The position numbers and the translations under genes are program-made. Of a DNA stretch of 64,000 nucleotides, positions 26,300-38,011 are shown in pieces. Within the stretch, counting starts at the first letter, position 1. The number at the start of each line of letters is the position of its first letter. Source of the DNA: Kalaharituber pfeilii. Lineage: Eukaryota > Ascomycota > Pezizomycetes > Pezizales > Pezizaceae. The stretch is from assembly GCA_015179045.1 (NCBI GenBank), contig WHUZ01000009.1, forward strand, positions 930,001 through 994,000, given 5' to 3'. The notes under the pieces were generated by a model. The model was not told where the DNA came from. It was given only the letters and a program-made list of their open reading frames with translations, and ran no database searches.

Positions 26300-26560
26300 A
26301 ACTCCCAAGTAGAGTACAATGCTAGTAAATGTAGGAAAGAGGGAACTCTGAACCCGGTCACGACGCTAGTCCAGATGGGGCCAAAAAGCGGTTCACACCC
26401 TTCGTAAATTAGTTCAGGAGAAAAAAAACCAAGGTAGGGCCCAGCTATAAAAGGGGAGGATACGGTCATGTAGATGGAGCTCCCAAGAACATTGAGCGAG
26501 CAAATAGAAAATCTCTTCTCTACCAATAATAGGTTATGAGCCTGGTGAAGCGTCAACTCT
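26300..26560 (+). repeat. Probable 5' LTR of copia copy A
   Basis: Shares GAACTCTGAACCCGGT (26343), CCAAAAAGCGGTTCAC (26381) and GAGCGAGCAAATA (26494), in the same order, with 36686, 36737 and 36851. CTATAAAAGGGGAGG near 26445 resembles a TATA box. Exact ends are not determined. Confidence 0.5.
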
Positions 26561-27108
26561 GAACCCACATTGCAACCAAAGGAAAACCAACTTCAACAAA
26601 TGCCCTCAAGGCCCCGATTATCCAACAACAAACGACCCCAAAAGTACGATTCCGAGATATACTTCATTGACTGCCCCAAAGTCGAAAGCGTACACCAAGC
26701 ATGTACCCCGGAGGCACCAGAGGACGCAATACTTTCCCAGAAAGAGAAAGAGAAAAACGACGAAACCCTACGCAACGCCCCGAAAGCACCCAGGAAGCAA
26801 ATCCAGTGGTAGAAACAGACAGGCCGCCCCCTCAGAACCCACATCACTAGGAACGTTACGCCAAGAAAAAGTGATCCAGCCTGACATCTTTGAATTCCTG
26901 ATCGAGGACCCACTCGACATCGAAACCTACGGATTCGTGCCCCCACCTGCACTCAGGCCAATATTCGGACATGGAGTACAGCAGGGACTATTGTGGACCG
27001 ACATCCTCCTAAACAACAACCTATCCATACCCCAAGCCATCAACAGGTACTCAGCAGTGCTGAGCCTCAACTTGTATCCTACCCAAGTTGTGTATTTAGC
27101 TTTTAATA

Positions 27109-28547
27109 CATCTACCTCTCGATATCATATAGCTCCGACCGCCTCTGCCTCTGCCTCCGCCTCCACTGTGAAATCGCCTCGGCGCCCGCCGCCCACCCCG
27201 TACCCAGATCTTGTACCTTGACCTGACCCGGACCCGTTCATCACAGCCAGTCAGTATTCCAAAAGACAGAAATCCCAACAAGAGATCTCGGCTGCCCCAG
27301 AGCAGAACTCCTATCAGAATGGCTCAGAGCAAGAAGGTATCGAAGAGGACTCCATAAGGACAGCTACAACCGCGGCAAAACGAAAGCGTCTAACTAAGTG
27401 TGCGGGGAAGGAAGCAAGGGCAAGTGCTGGTCCTCCCTCAATGGCTCCTGGTAATGGAAAAGGGGGGATCGACCTACTACGCAAGCGTCCACGGAATGGT
27501 TGACCTGCGCTTGCGGAGGGAAGGGTTGCTGTGGATGGATGCGGTCGTTCTCAGAACTGCGGAAGGAGGAGATGGGTGGGGAACTTTGACGGCTCACAAT
27601 CTATGGCCATTGCCCTATATTCTTTGTCCTTTTTTTTTTTCTCTGTTCTTTTTTGGTATAGACACAGATTTGGTAATGTTTGCTATAGTGGCAGGGAGAA
27701 GTGCTGGGGTAGACCGATGGGGCGTTCAAAGGAGGTGCAGTGCTGAGTACCTGTTGATGGCTTGGGGTATGGATAGCCTTGCGTCCAACCAAACATGGAT
27801 CCTGTGAATCAACTTGCGTCTGCTAGTCTTGGGATTCATACAATATGTTAGGAAGATCTGGATTTCAAGTGGTCATGGGGTACGTTTTCTGTGGCATGCA
27901 CATTTATTATGAGATGAAAGGAGTGTACTCAGCATGCGCATAACCAACCTCAACCACCATAGGATACCAACAGCGAGACCTCAAACAGGATCATATCCTA
28001 CATTTGGTGGACCGGTTCCTAGAGATGGGTGCACTTACCTCCGACTATTGGCACAACTTGGTCGTCACAGTCGATGGCAGCATACTGAAAAGACGGGCAA
28101 AAGCAAAATCAGTAGCCATTGATGGAAATAAAAAATTGACAATAACCGAATTTTTTAAGCTTACTGGAGTTAAGATAGAGCTCCAGGCTGGGATGTATCG
28201 AATGCATGCTTTATGGAATTGAAGCGTAGAGAAATAGAGAATTAGGGATTGGAAGTAGAAGAATGGTCTGCTTTGCTACCAAAGCAGGTGCGATGGGATA
28301 CCCACCTCTTCGATACCTTCTTGCCCTGAGCCATTCTGATAGGAGTTCTGCTCTGGGGCAGCCGAGATCTCTTGTTGGGATTTCTGTCTTTTGGAATACT
28401 GACTGGCTGTGATGAACGGGTCCGGGTCAGGTCAAGGTACAAGATCTGGGTACGGGTGGGCGGCGGGCGCCGAGGCGATTTCACAGTGGAGGCGGAGGCA
28501 GAGGCAGAGGCGGTCGGAGCTATATGATATCGAGAGGTAGATGAAAT
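27109..28547. mobile_element. Inverted-repeat insertion inside copia gag
   Basis: Arms 27109-27349 and 28309-28547 are inverted copies, about 240 bp and nearly identical. They include CATCTACCTCTCGATATCAT at the outer ends and AAGAAGGTATCGAAGAGG at the inner ends. The central 960 bp has only short frames, e.g. VDRFLEMGALTSDYWHNLVV (about 28004-28065). It splits the gag reading of copy A. A clear target duplication was not found. A transposon with long arms, or a local inverted duplication, would both fit. Confidence 0.55.
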
Positions 28548-30311
28548 AGATAACAAAGGGAAGATAAAGACGGAAGGCGGAATGGTCAGCGACCTCACAG
28601 ATGAAGATACATAGGAAACGGCCAACGACTTCGTCATGATGACAATGCTGAAAATCTGTGAAGATGAGGTAAAGCCACTAATCGAGCTATGCGACACGGC
28701 CACGGAAGCCTACAAGATGTTAATAGTAAAATATGAGGGAAAAACGATAACCGACTTGGGGGCTGTATTGGGACACGTATTGAAATACGATTTTGACGAC
28801 CGGAAAGCCTCTATAACAGAACATATAGCTGAGTACGAAAGAAGATGGAACTACTTGAGATCAACGATAGCCAACGCAACGTTCGACAAAGACGACGCCA
28901 ACATGCTTGAATTCGGCGAACTAACAAAAAAGATGGCATACAATGACCGAATAAAAGTGGAATTCCTCCTGCTATCTATCCCTGAATATTACCACAATGT
29001 GGTAGGGAACATAAGATCTTACAAAGAGTAGTTTCACGTACGGCGATGTCATCCGGGAGCTGAAATGATGCATTCCGGACAAGAAAAGGAAACGGAACAA
29101 CATTGGAACCCAAGACGACTCTGTTGTGCTCAAAACCGAGACCAAGAAGGACAACAAGAAGGAATGCAAGTACTGCCAGGATGTCAAAGGATGGCGCGGT
29201 AAAGGGCATATGGAGACCGAATGCTAGATGATAAAGGCTATGATTCGCACCCTTGGAGATCAGCAGCAGTGGAGGTGGATACGGATGGAGATAGTTCAGC
29301 TGATGAGTCCAGCTATACACCGAGTACTAGTATTGTGTCGGGAAACTAGCGGGGCTGATGGCGTGCCCGGGAAGTGTCAGCCCAGATATAGTCTCGGGAA
29401 ATAGGCAGGAGATGAAGGAGGAATTTTTTGGTCAATATGCATTGGACAGTTATTTGAGCATATCGAAAAGGAAAGAGAAAGGGCAAGGTAGTATAGGCTT
29501 GGCAGACTTGAAGAGACTAAAGAGGATGAGGGTATGAGTTGTGACGATGTATAAGCGAAAAGCAAAGAACGTTCAGCCAGCAAATGTACCGCATCAAGAT
29601 GGCAGCAAACCTGGTGGAGATCCCAATTGGAGAGAGAAGCGGCTCGAGTACAAAAAGCAATTTATCGGTACCAGAAAATACCCTCAATGGCTAATCTCTA
29701 AGTTTTTCCGAACATTCAGAAGGGCTCTAGATTAAGCGCAGAATATATAGCCAAAATGGATTTACCCACAGACGTTACAGCGCAAGAGATGGATATTCTG
29801 AATGGTGGAAAAGGATAGGGAAACGGAAAGGAAGGAATGTTAATGCCGGAAGACATACAGTGAAGCATATGGCTTTCAAGTGTGGAAAGGTAACCTACCC
29901 GGAAGCATGGGAAAGTGGGAGAACGCGGACACCCAGAAGTGGATAGAGAGCAGGAAAATAATGGACGTGGACATAATGGACAGGTTGTTCGCCACTCTGA
30001 AACAGCCAAAGAAGGAAGGAGAAAGAAGGGAGGATAGAAAAGGGATAAGAAAAAGAAACAAAAGGCAGAGGCGAAAAAGGTAGACCTTGGAGACTCAGAC
30101 CAAGAGGACGACCATGGCATAAAGATAAGCACTGTAAGGATCAACTCAGCCAACATCGACAGAGAGTGGTTCGAATACGATACAGCGTCAGATGCGCATA
30201 CCACAATGCACAAGGAATGGCTGACAAACACCAGAAACACCAAAATAACCACCAAAAGCCATGACGGGCACAAAACAGTGTGCCACCTAAAAGGAGACGC
30301 TGTAATGATGC

Positions 30312-30692
30312 ATGAATCGCAATGAGGTCACTTCCGATATGGTTATTGAAGCAATTGATAATGGGCTTCAGCGAAACGGAGTCAAATATATTCCTGGAAC
30401 TCATGACAATAATACAATTTCAGCGCATCTTATTTGTGAATTTGTTCGACCAATGGTAGTGACGAAGCCAAAGATACGCAACTTCGGAGCATGGCACAGA
30501 GTTGATGAAACAGGATTTCCAATGGAAGAATTTGGTATTGAAGAAAATGAGGACAGCAGTGATGACATTCTAGAAAGTCCAACAGTGCATTCACTAGGAG
30601 TCCCATTTCCTTTTACTGAGTTGCCAGAATTCATCACTCTTGGATTAGATGTTCTTCATGAGGAATTTCTCTCAAGCAATGAATCGAGCTGA
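30312..30692 (+). CDS. Unidentified 126-aa frame in a possible insertion
   Basis: An open frame lies between the protease-like and pre-integrase parts of copia copy A, where such a sequence is not expected. It starts MNRNEVTSDMVIEAIDNGL and is acidic in the middle (EEFGIEENEDSSDD). The 8-bp word ATGAATCG stands on both sides (30312-30319 and 30679-30686), so about 360 bp may be an insertion. I do not recognise the protein and see no TIRs or poly-A. It may be a fragment of another mobile element or a retroposed gene piece. It may not be expressed. Confidence 0.3.
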   Translation: MNRNEVTSDMVIEAIDNGLQRNGVKYIPGTHDNNTISAHLICEFVRPMVVTKPKIRNFGAWHRVDETGFPMEEFGIEENEDSSDDILESPTVHSLGVPFPFTELPEFITLGLDVLHEEFLSSNESS

Positions 30693-32100
30693 AAGATGTG
30701 TTGTATCACCCGGAGTTCAGCAACTTAATTAGCAGAAAGCTACTAGAACCGTTAGACTGGAAACCTACCGAAGGCAGGGCTATTGTCAAAACTCGCGCTG
30801 GGTTCCTGCACGTACGACACGACCGCAAGAAAACCAAATGGGTCATTCCCGACAGCACCGAATGTGAAATTAAGCTGATCAGAATGGCCTCTACCGAAGA
30901 GCTGAAAGAATTAATGAAAGGTCCGGTCACATCTCATATGATACCCTAGCAAAGCTCCCCGAAGCCAAAGGTAAGAAACTGCGTGAAAGCTGCCTAGCAT
31001 ACCTAAAAGGAAAAGGCACGAAAACTGCCCGCCAGGGCCCAGGATGTCCAGATAAGAACAAAACAGCCGCTCGAGATCATACACACCGACCTAGTCGGAC
31101 CCATCACTCCCAAAACATGGAAAGGAAAAGAATACATCTTGCTAGTCATAGACGACTATAGCAGATACACCGCAGGAGCGATCCTAAAGGCTAAGACAGA
31201 AGCCGCGGACGCTCTCATCACGATAATCAATGGGCTTGAAACCCTAAGTGAACATAGGGCTAAAGCGATAAAAGTGGACTGGGGCGGCGAATTCAGAAAC
31301 CGTGTACTGAAAGCCGAGCTGGATTAACGAGGCATCATACTGAAAGAAACGGTACCAAGACACAGCGAAACCAACGCAGTAGCAAAACAGACCAATAGAA
31401 CCGTAGTAACCATGGCTCGAACTGCAATAGAAGGAGGCAAGACTAGCCAACGCCTATGGATGAAGCCATAAAATGGGCCATGCATACCAAAAATCGCATC
31501 CCCCACGAAACCATGAGGAGCGAACCGCTAAAACGTCTAATCCCAAATAGCAATCTGGCCCAAGAAAGAAGCAACCTGCGAAAGTTCGGAGAAAACGTGA
31601 TAATCCATGACTATGCGGAAACACGGAAATTCGCCCCTAAGGCCTGTGAAGGAATAATAGTTGGATATACCCACACTTGTGGGACGTATCACGTCTACAC
31701 AGGGTAAAGAATTGTTATGACAAAAGACCCAAAACCTGTGGTCAGAGAAGAAGAGGAGGAGGACGAAGAGGGAGCGATGCCCATGGGACAAGCAAACGAG
31801 GAACCAATGGAAGAGTATTCCACACCCTTTCGAATACCAAGCCTGATGTCAGCAAGAACCCCTGAACCCATCACACCATTGGAGCAAACAGCCCCCAAAA
31901 AATCGGGAGAAGGGTTCCGACTGCCAAGTCCAGTAACGCGCTTCGAGTTACAAACTACTGGAACAACTTTCAGGGAACTCAAAAATACTCCTCTACCACC
32001 TCGACGAAGTACGAGGCACCGCCAGGAATCGAAGAAAGGGCGGAATCACGCGAGTATCGTGAGTCACAGGGATGTCGAGTATTTGCAGTAGGAAAGGACG

Positions 32101-32721
32101 ACGACCACCCGAGCGAGACCCAAATTTCATCAAGAAGCGACTAGCAGGAGTGGGCCAAAGCTCGTGAGTGTGAAAGAGCCCATCCTCAGCCTCCGGAGCA
32201 CTTTCTGGAGCAAGGCAGGGAGCTATCTCCTATATCGGCAAAAAAATCATCGCCCTCCTTTGCCTAGGAGTAAACCCTGCTACACTGCGGACACCAGGAA
32301 TATAGGCTCGCATCCTCATTCCTGTGCCGTTCCGTTCGGGAATATCGACCACAACTTGGCTCCGATATCTACAAGATAGCAGGCCCCACTATATTACCCG
32401 CAAGGGACGACGGAGGATTTCTACCGGTTTTTTTTAAGGAAAAACTCAATTTTTTCAAGATTTCTTATCTACGCCCTTTTTAGCACTTGAGGCTTTCAAT
32501 CGGCGTACGGAAGGCTACACGCGGGAACTTGTTTTTTTTTTGTACATCAGATTAAGAAAGATACACACGTGAGGATCAAGGGATAGAAATATATAAGACG
32601 GAGTTATATGTGATATCCCCCCTGTTGGAACTCGTGAGAAAATAGTTGGTGAGCAATTCAATTTGTTCACTCCAAACCGCCGCCTCGTACTATTCATATC
32701 AGACCCGAATCACCAGTGACC
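32101..32721. other. Junction between copia copy A and the DUF2264 gene
   Basis: Decayed sequence after the copia linker, then the DUF2264 promoter side. GATATCACATATAACTCC near 32602 and a T-rich run at 32531-32541 occur. No separate gene seen. Confidence 0.4.
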
Positions 32722-33725
32722 ATGCCCCGCGCCCCACATCCCTTCTCTCCCTCCGTCAACCCCATAAGCACCCGCGACGACGTCGCCACTGCCCTCACCG
32801 CCGGTTTCCTCGACCCCCTCGCCCCGCACACCTCTCCCGGCGGCGCCCGCATCAAACTCGGCCACACCGGCACTCACTACGACGAAGCTGCCGCGCAGCT
32901 CGAAGGCTTCGCACGACCCCTATGGGGCCTTGCCCCCCTCCTCGCTGGTGGGGGGACATACCCCGGCGTTGAACGCTGGATCCGCGGGCTAGCATCGGGG
33001 ACAGATCCGGCGACTGCTGGCGCGGGGGAATATTGGGGCGCAACTCGGGACAGGGACCAGCGCATGGTGGAGATGAGTCCACTGGGTTTTGCACTAGCGA
33101 TGGCACCGGGAACGTTTTGGGACGCGCTGAGCGAGAGGGAAGGAAGAATGTGGCGGAGTGGATGGGGGGGATCAATGTGAAGGAGATGCCTGATACAAGT
33201 GTGTTGATGGGCACCCTCCGCCACCCTAACGGCATTGACATGCTGACGCATATTCACAGACTGGCTATGGTTTCGCGTCTTTGCAAACCTCGGGCTTGCA
33301 AAAGTCGGTGCTCCCCATGACCGCGCAAGGATGCTCAAGGACCTCGACCATCTCGATACGTTCTATCTCGGTGGCGGCTGGAGCCGTGATGGTCCCGAGG
33401 GGGCAAGACAGCTCGACTATTACTCCGGCAGCTTTGCGATCCAGTATGCGCAGCTCGTGTACGCGAAGCTCGCTAGCAAAGGCGACCCCGTAAGGGCAGC
33501 GGAATATAAATCCCGAGCGGCGAAGTTTGCGGTGGATTTTGTGGGGTATTTTGATGATGATGGTGGGCCTCCACAACTCCTTCCCGTTCATCTCCACATC
33601 CGCCATCGTCGCACAACGATGTTAATGGAGAAACTGGCATGACCAGGCGCTGCCATCCCGTTTGGCCGCTCCACAATCTACCGCATGGCCATGGCCGCCT
33701 TCTGGGCCGCCCTCGCTTTCACATT
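32722..33725 (+). pseudogene. DUF2264 protein gene, 5' part (interrupted by transposon)
   Basis: Starts at ATG 32722 ([15 protein letters not shown]). Exons 32722-33198, 33260-33562 and 33647-33725 have good GT-AG introns. DUF2264 signatures are plain: [85 protein letters not shown] and [20 protein letters not shown]. One base seems missing near 33150 (SERE then [12 protein letters not shown] in the next frame). The frame runs into the terminal repeat of the 9.5-kb element at 33726; the rest of the gene is at 43276-44510. DUF2264 proteins look like alpha/alpha-barrel glycoside-active enzymes but have no settled function that I know of. The split plus frameshifts make the gene non-functional here. 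Confidence 0.85.
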
Positions 33726-33894
33726 AGAGACCTTCCGCAACGCCGTCCAGACGGCGCTGCCCGTCTAGAGTAGACGGAAACCCCCCGTTTTTACGTCTAG
33801 AACTTTGAACTACTATAGCATCTCAACGAACACTCGGATTTTATTGTTGAAGATATCTATTGATAGCTGAAAGTCTCTACTTTACCGTGATACC

Positions 33895-34862
33895 ATGAGT
33901 TCTTCAAGAAATACACAAGAAGCTTTGACAAATGAGAGATTGCTGGAGGCATCACAAACCGCCCTGCCGAGCCAATTTCTTAGCGCCGATGCAATAACTG
34001 AGCAGCAACAAGCAACAAATTCTCAGCTGCCAGAAGCGACAAATTCTCAGCAACAAGATGACGACCCTGAGACTATAGGTCGCAAGAGTGCGAAATGGCA
34101 GGCATGGGAGGGCCGAGCTCTTGCAAAACAAGTGCTTGCTGATAACGTTTTCAATTGTGCACGAGGAAAATCAATGAAGGGTTGGGAATCGGTGTCAGAA
34201 CATTTGGCTTTAATTCAGCCAGTACCTATTATTCGTTCCGCTCTCTCTTGTAAAGGCCAGTGTAGTTACCTAATTAAAGCTCATAAGGTATATACTCTTT
34301 CTCTATAATATAATTTAAATATTAACTAAATTTAATAGGCGGAAGAGTTATTATCACTCCAGAAAACTGGTGCAGATGAAGATGTTTCAGCTTATACTCG
34401 AGATATGGATGAGATAGTTCTTCGCTCAGAACAACATGCACGAGATCCGGAATTGAAGGCAGAAGCAAAACGAAAGCTTGAAGAGTTAGAAGCAGATGGA
34501 AAAAGGGTACGAGACGAAGCAATGAGAGGGCAAGCAAGAGACTTGGATTCTCGAAGTAGTGAGAAAAGTCAAGCCAAACGTCAAAAAAAAAAAAAAAGAT
34601 CAAATAGCGAAATTGTTAGATTTAACTGAAAGACTGGAAAATGAAGAAGAGAAGGAATTTAAAAAAAATCGAAGAAATGGTACAGGAGGAGAATACATTT
34701 CGTACACAGTTATTGACTCAACAGTACGATGCTGTTGAGTCAATTGAAAATCTAACCCATACACTTCTGGAAGGAAGTCAACGACAAGCTCAACAGCATC
34801 AAGAGTTCATGCAAGTATTTTTTACACATACCTTAGGCAATTGGCAGAATAACAATCAATGA
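33895..34862 (+). pseudogene. Harbinger ORF1, Myb/SANT-like DNA-binding protein (frameshifted)
   Basis: Exon 1 is 33895-34287 and exon 2 starts at 34339 (donor GTATAT, branch-like CTAAAT, acceptor AATAG). Exon 1 encodes a Gln/Ser-rich N-terminus and then GRKSAKWQAWEGRALAKQVL, which resembles the Trp-rich Myb/trihelix-like domain of Harbinger ORF1 proteins that guide transposase to its ends. After KAEELLSLQKTGADEDVSAY the protein is charged and coiled. Two A-runs (34584-34598 and 34660-34667) change frame: the first frame stops at 34629, while DQIAKLLDLTERLENEEEKE and then KIEEMVQEENTFRTQLLTQQ follow in two other frames, to QNNNQ at 34862. It ends against the oppositely oriented transposase. 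Confidence 0.65.
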
Positions 34863-35570
34863 AAATATTCTTCTATTGTAGGTGGTTTTATCCCCCCACT
34901 TGAGTTGAAAAACTGAGTAATCTGACCTCCATGCAGGCAAATATGTGCATTATACAGGAGAGTTGCCGTAATAAATTGAGCTCCAACTCGTTGCTGAAGA
35001 TGGCGTTGGTTTGGAGCATAACTAAGAAAGGAGAATAGCTGCTGGCCAATGTCTTTAAAGACCCATTCAACAACTATGCGGACTGAAGACATTCGTCGAT
35101 TAAATTCTTGTTGTTCTGGAGTAAGACTTACGCCTTGATATGGTGATAATAAATGTTGTGATACTCCATATGCTGGATCTCCATAAATTTGTAATGGAGT
35201 TCTATCCGGTGCAAAATGAATATTGCTCTAGATATGCTTTGTAACCCACTTTCATTCCATAGATGTGCATCATTTCGCCGTCCCTCTACAGGGCCAAATA
35301 AATGTGCAACAAGCCCACCTGGTATTACTACTGCATGATAACTTTAAACAGTGTTTTTTCGCTTCCAACCATTATAACAAGTTACGCTGATATCGTACAG
35401 GTCTTACTATACCTCGAATTGTACTATTAATACAACCCCAACAGCTACCGTAGTTAAGGGACAATTATTCTTCTGATGTATAGCAATTTGCATAATTGCA
35501 TTAATTTCTTTCCGTATTTCAATCGGACATGATCATAACACCAAAAGATGCTTCCAATGTGAAACAATAA
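34856..35570 (-). pseudogene. PIF/Harbinger DDE transposase (DDE_Tnp_4), decayed
   Basis: Reading leftward: GCINSTIRG (the usual GCIDGT site, with the first catalytic Asp changed to Asn at 35426-35428), YNGWKRKNT, VIPGGLVAHLFGPVEGRRND, HLWNESGL, IYGDPAYGVSQHLLSPYQG (second Asp), RRMSSVRIVVEWVFKDI (catalytic Glu) and the family's usual end TLLYNAHICLHGG...PPTIEEYF at 34856. Frames change and stops occur (about 35345 and 35230). The N-terminal part is missing, replaced at about 35570 by copia sequence. Arrangement opposite to ORF1 is normal for the superfamily. Not functional. Confidence 0.8.
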
Positions 35571-35639
35571 AGAATTTGTAATCTCCGAGACTCGTTCTGC
35601 TCGCCCCAGCCGAATTTAAGAGCTTCGACCAAGCTGACT

Positions 35640-36565
35640 CTGACATGGTTGAGTTTGGGGAATTAACCAAGATAATGGCATACAATAACCGAAATTGAGA
35701 AAGAGCTGGAACAATGGGTGGAATTAGAAAAGAAAGATCAACCCACCAGTCTGCTGGGAATGGAATGGCATTGGTATAAGGATTCAGTAGTACTAACTCA
35801 AATATGCTTGATAGAACGGATGGCAGCAGCACTTGGAGTGCATGGAGAAAGGCATTCAGTACCTTCAAACGCGGAAAACTACGCCGAAAATCCCGACGAC
35901 GAACCAACTGACAAGAAGAAGTACCCACAGGTGGTCGGAAGCCTCCTGTATATAGCATGGATGACTCGGCCAGACATCACTCTGGCTGTCAACCTACTAG
36001 GGAGGAGAGTCCAGTTCCCTTCCCAGAAGAACATACATATGGCACTGGAGGTCTTGGAGTATTTATGCTCAAGCAAATGCACTGGAATACGTATCTCTAC
36101 CACAACTACAACCAAGATCGAGATAGTGGTAGATGCTTCGTACTCAGGGGAGAAGGCAAAAGCGACCATGGGGGTAATAGCTCTTCTAGGAGGCCAAATA
36201 ATATTCTGGTACAGCAAGAGACAGAGGGTGGCGAGCACAGGGAACTCGGAGGCCGAGTACATCACAGCGGCGGAAGGAGCGAAGGATGCAGTCTGGATGC
36301 GGCAACTTCTGAACGAATAGGGAATCTCGGAAGTACTCACCATATATACCGACAACGAGGCCACCGAGAAGCTGGCACAGAACAAGTCATACCATTCGCG
36401 CACCCGACCGATACCACTTTATTCGGGACCAAGAGGGGCTTGCTGAAAGTCAAGGGGGTGCGAGGACAAGCAAACTTAGCCGACCCCTTAACGAAACTCC
36501 TACCAAAGCCAGCGATGGTGGAATGGAAAAAGCGCCTGCGGATAACGAATAGGACTCTTGGATAA
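35640..36565 (+). pseudogene. Ty1/copia copy B: gag scrap joined to RT end and RNase H
   Basis: A short gag piece (MVEFGELTKIMAYNNR, 35646-35693; compare MLEFGELTKKMAYNDR in copy A) is followed directly by the end of reverse transcriptase (SLLGMEWHWYKDSVVLTQ; PQVVGSLLYIAWMTRPDITL) and copia RNase H: VDASYSGEKAKATMGVIALL, SEAEYITAAEGAKDAVWMRQ, IYTDNEATEKLA, and ANLADPLTKLLPKP at the end. Everything from gag to mid RT is deleted. One stop lies at 36318-36320 and a frame change follows. It interrupts the Harbinger transposase gene. Confidence 0.8.
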
Positions 36566-36667
36566 ACTGGGGATCGGAAAGCGAGTCGAACGTAGCCTCA
36601 GAAGAAACTTCTTGCTGGTGTAGATGATGAAATGGCAAAAACCTTAGACAGGGAATTCAGAGTTGGA

Positions 36668-36875
36668 GAGAGTGTTGGGGAAGAAGAACTCTGAATCCGG
36701 TAAAAAACCACAGAAATTGCACTAATCCAAGAAGGGGCAAAAAAACGGTTCACTCCCATCCTAGTTCGGACCCGAGCTGACGAGAAAAATGGTAATGAAG
36801 GAAAGATTGGGGATCCTGTTATGCAAATAGAGTTTAGATAGTAGATCACTGAACGAGCAAATAAACTATTCTTCC
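36668..36875 (+). repeat. Probable 3' LTR of copia copy B
   Basis: Ordered words shared with the LTR at 26300 (GAACTCTGAATCCGGT 36686, CAAAAAAACGGTTCAC 36738, GAACGAGCAAATA 36851) lie just after the RNase H end. TGTTGGGG at 36672 is a plausible LTR start. The boundaries are approximate. Confidence 0.5.
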
Positions 36876-38011
36876 ATATAAAAGAACTTTATGTTTATCC
36901 TCTCCTGCCCATTGGTACATTATTATATCCTACGCTTCCGTTTTTCATTTCATGTCCCATGTATTTTCCCCCCACCCGGTATGGAACGTATCTTGTCTAT
37001 CTACACTGGGGAGTTTCTTCTCACCCTCACATATACTTACCTTCCCTCCTTCAACCACTTACCATTATCTTGTATCTCATCTTGGTCAGAATCGCATGTA
37101 TATGTAAACCATTACATAAAAAAAAGGCGATTTTTATCACAAAAGAATCTCGACATATATCATGACTACTACAAAACCATTATTAAGATATATACTTATA
37201 CTGCCGGCGGGGACGTAGGTGCGTAGGTAGGTAGATGACAGGATGGACGGAGGAGGTGTTGCCAACGAATGCAGGTAACCAATGCCCCAATGCCGTTTAC
37301 CCTACACCTGCTAACCCGCCCTATCTACAGCAATATTACCCCCCTTTGAGTACTGTCCTCTCTCCTTACGACAGCAGGACTTCCATTCTACATGCCGTCG
37401 TCCCCTCTCTTGTCCCTCCAACCCTCTTTTAAGCCCCCCCTTTGCGCCCCCATATACCAAAGGCTCGCTATACTTTGGGCTACATTGTGCCAGATTAACT
37501 CATAATCCCCTTCTTCTATTCATACGCTACATATGGATAACTAAATACTCAACGTGTTCATGTAACATATTGTATATATCCCCCCCCCCCCCCCCGCTTA
37601 CTTTGTTACTGTATACATCTCACCCCCCCATACATACATATTTAGCTCCCCGCACCTTCAATTACGCACAAGTTTAACTGAACCGGAACTATGTCGAAAT
37701 ATGTACAAAATTCTAGCTATAAATGAAGAAAAAACGTATGAGCAGCACCCCCTCCGCCCCCAACAGCGAATTCCCCTCCCCCTCTTCAGCCATCCGGCGA
37801 TAAAAAAGGCAAGTGAATACTCTCTCCGGTGAATTGTAAAGAGTTATACTGAGTTATTCGGGTATATATGAATCATAAGAAATAGAACAAATATGCAGAA
37901 TCAAAGCATGGATACTTGAATAAACATAAACAAAACAATCTGAAAAATAAATAATAGCGCCATAACAAATGCCCGTAGAAAAGCTTTCCTAATCCGTAGT
38001 GTTCTGACACT
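36876..38011. other. Non-coding DNA downstream of the NLR gene
   Basis: No gene. A C18 run lies at 37578-37595 and there are T/C-rich stretches. Confidence 0.5.

Larger units (their letters stand above)
26590..32100 (+). pseudogene. Ty1/copia retrotransposon polyprotein, copy A (decayed)
   Basis: Pieces in copia order: gag start (26590-27108); gag UBN2-like part (28636-29031: YDFDDRKASITEHIAEYERR); zinc knuckle CKYCQ...GHMETEC (29165-29225); protease-like WFEYDTASDAHTTMHKEWL (about 30168-30225); pre-integrase LKDVLYHPEFSNLISRKLL (30692-30750); integrase HTDLVGPITPKTWKGKEYIL to VIDDYSRYT and VDWGGEF (31080-31330); then an integrase tail and acidic linker (31456-32091). Reverse transcriptase, RNase H and a 3' LTR are missing, so it is truncated. 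Many stops and frameshifts. Two later insertions sit in it, at 27109-28547 and about 30320-30678. The family replicates by reverse transcription of its RNA; this copy cannot. Confidence 0.75.

Noticed and set aside
26300..36875. One single copia element spanning both LTR-like sequences
   Set aside because: The right-hand part starts with its own gag scrap joined to RT and lies inside the Harbinger transposase, and the DUF2264 5' half lies between; two separate copies fit better.
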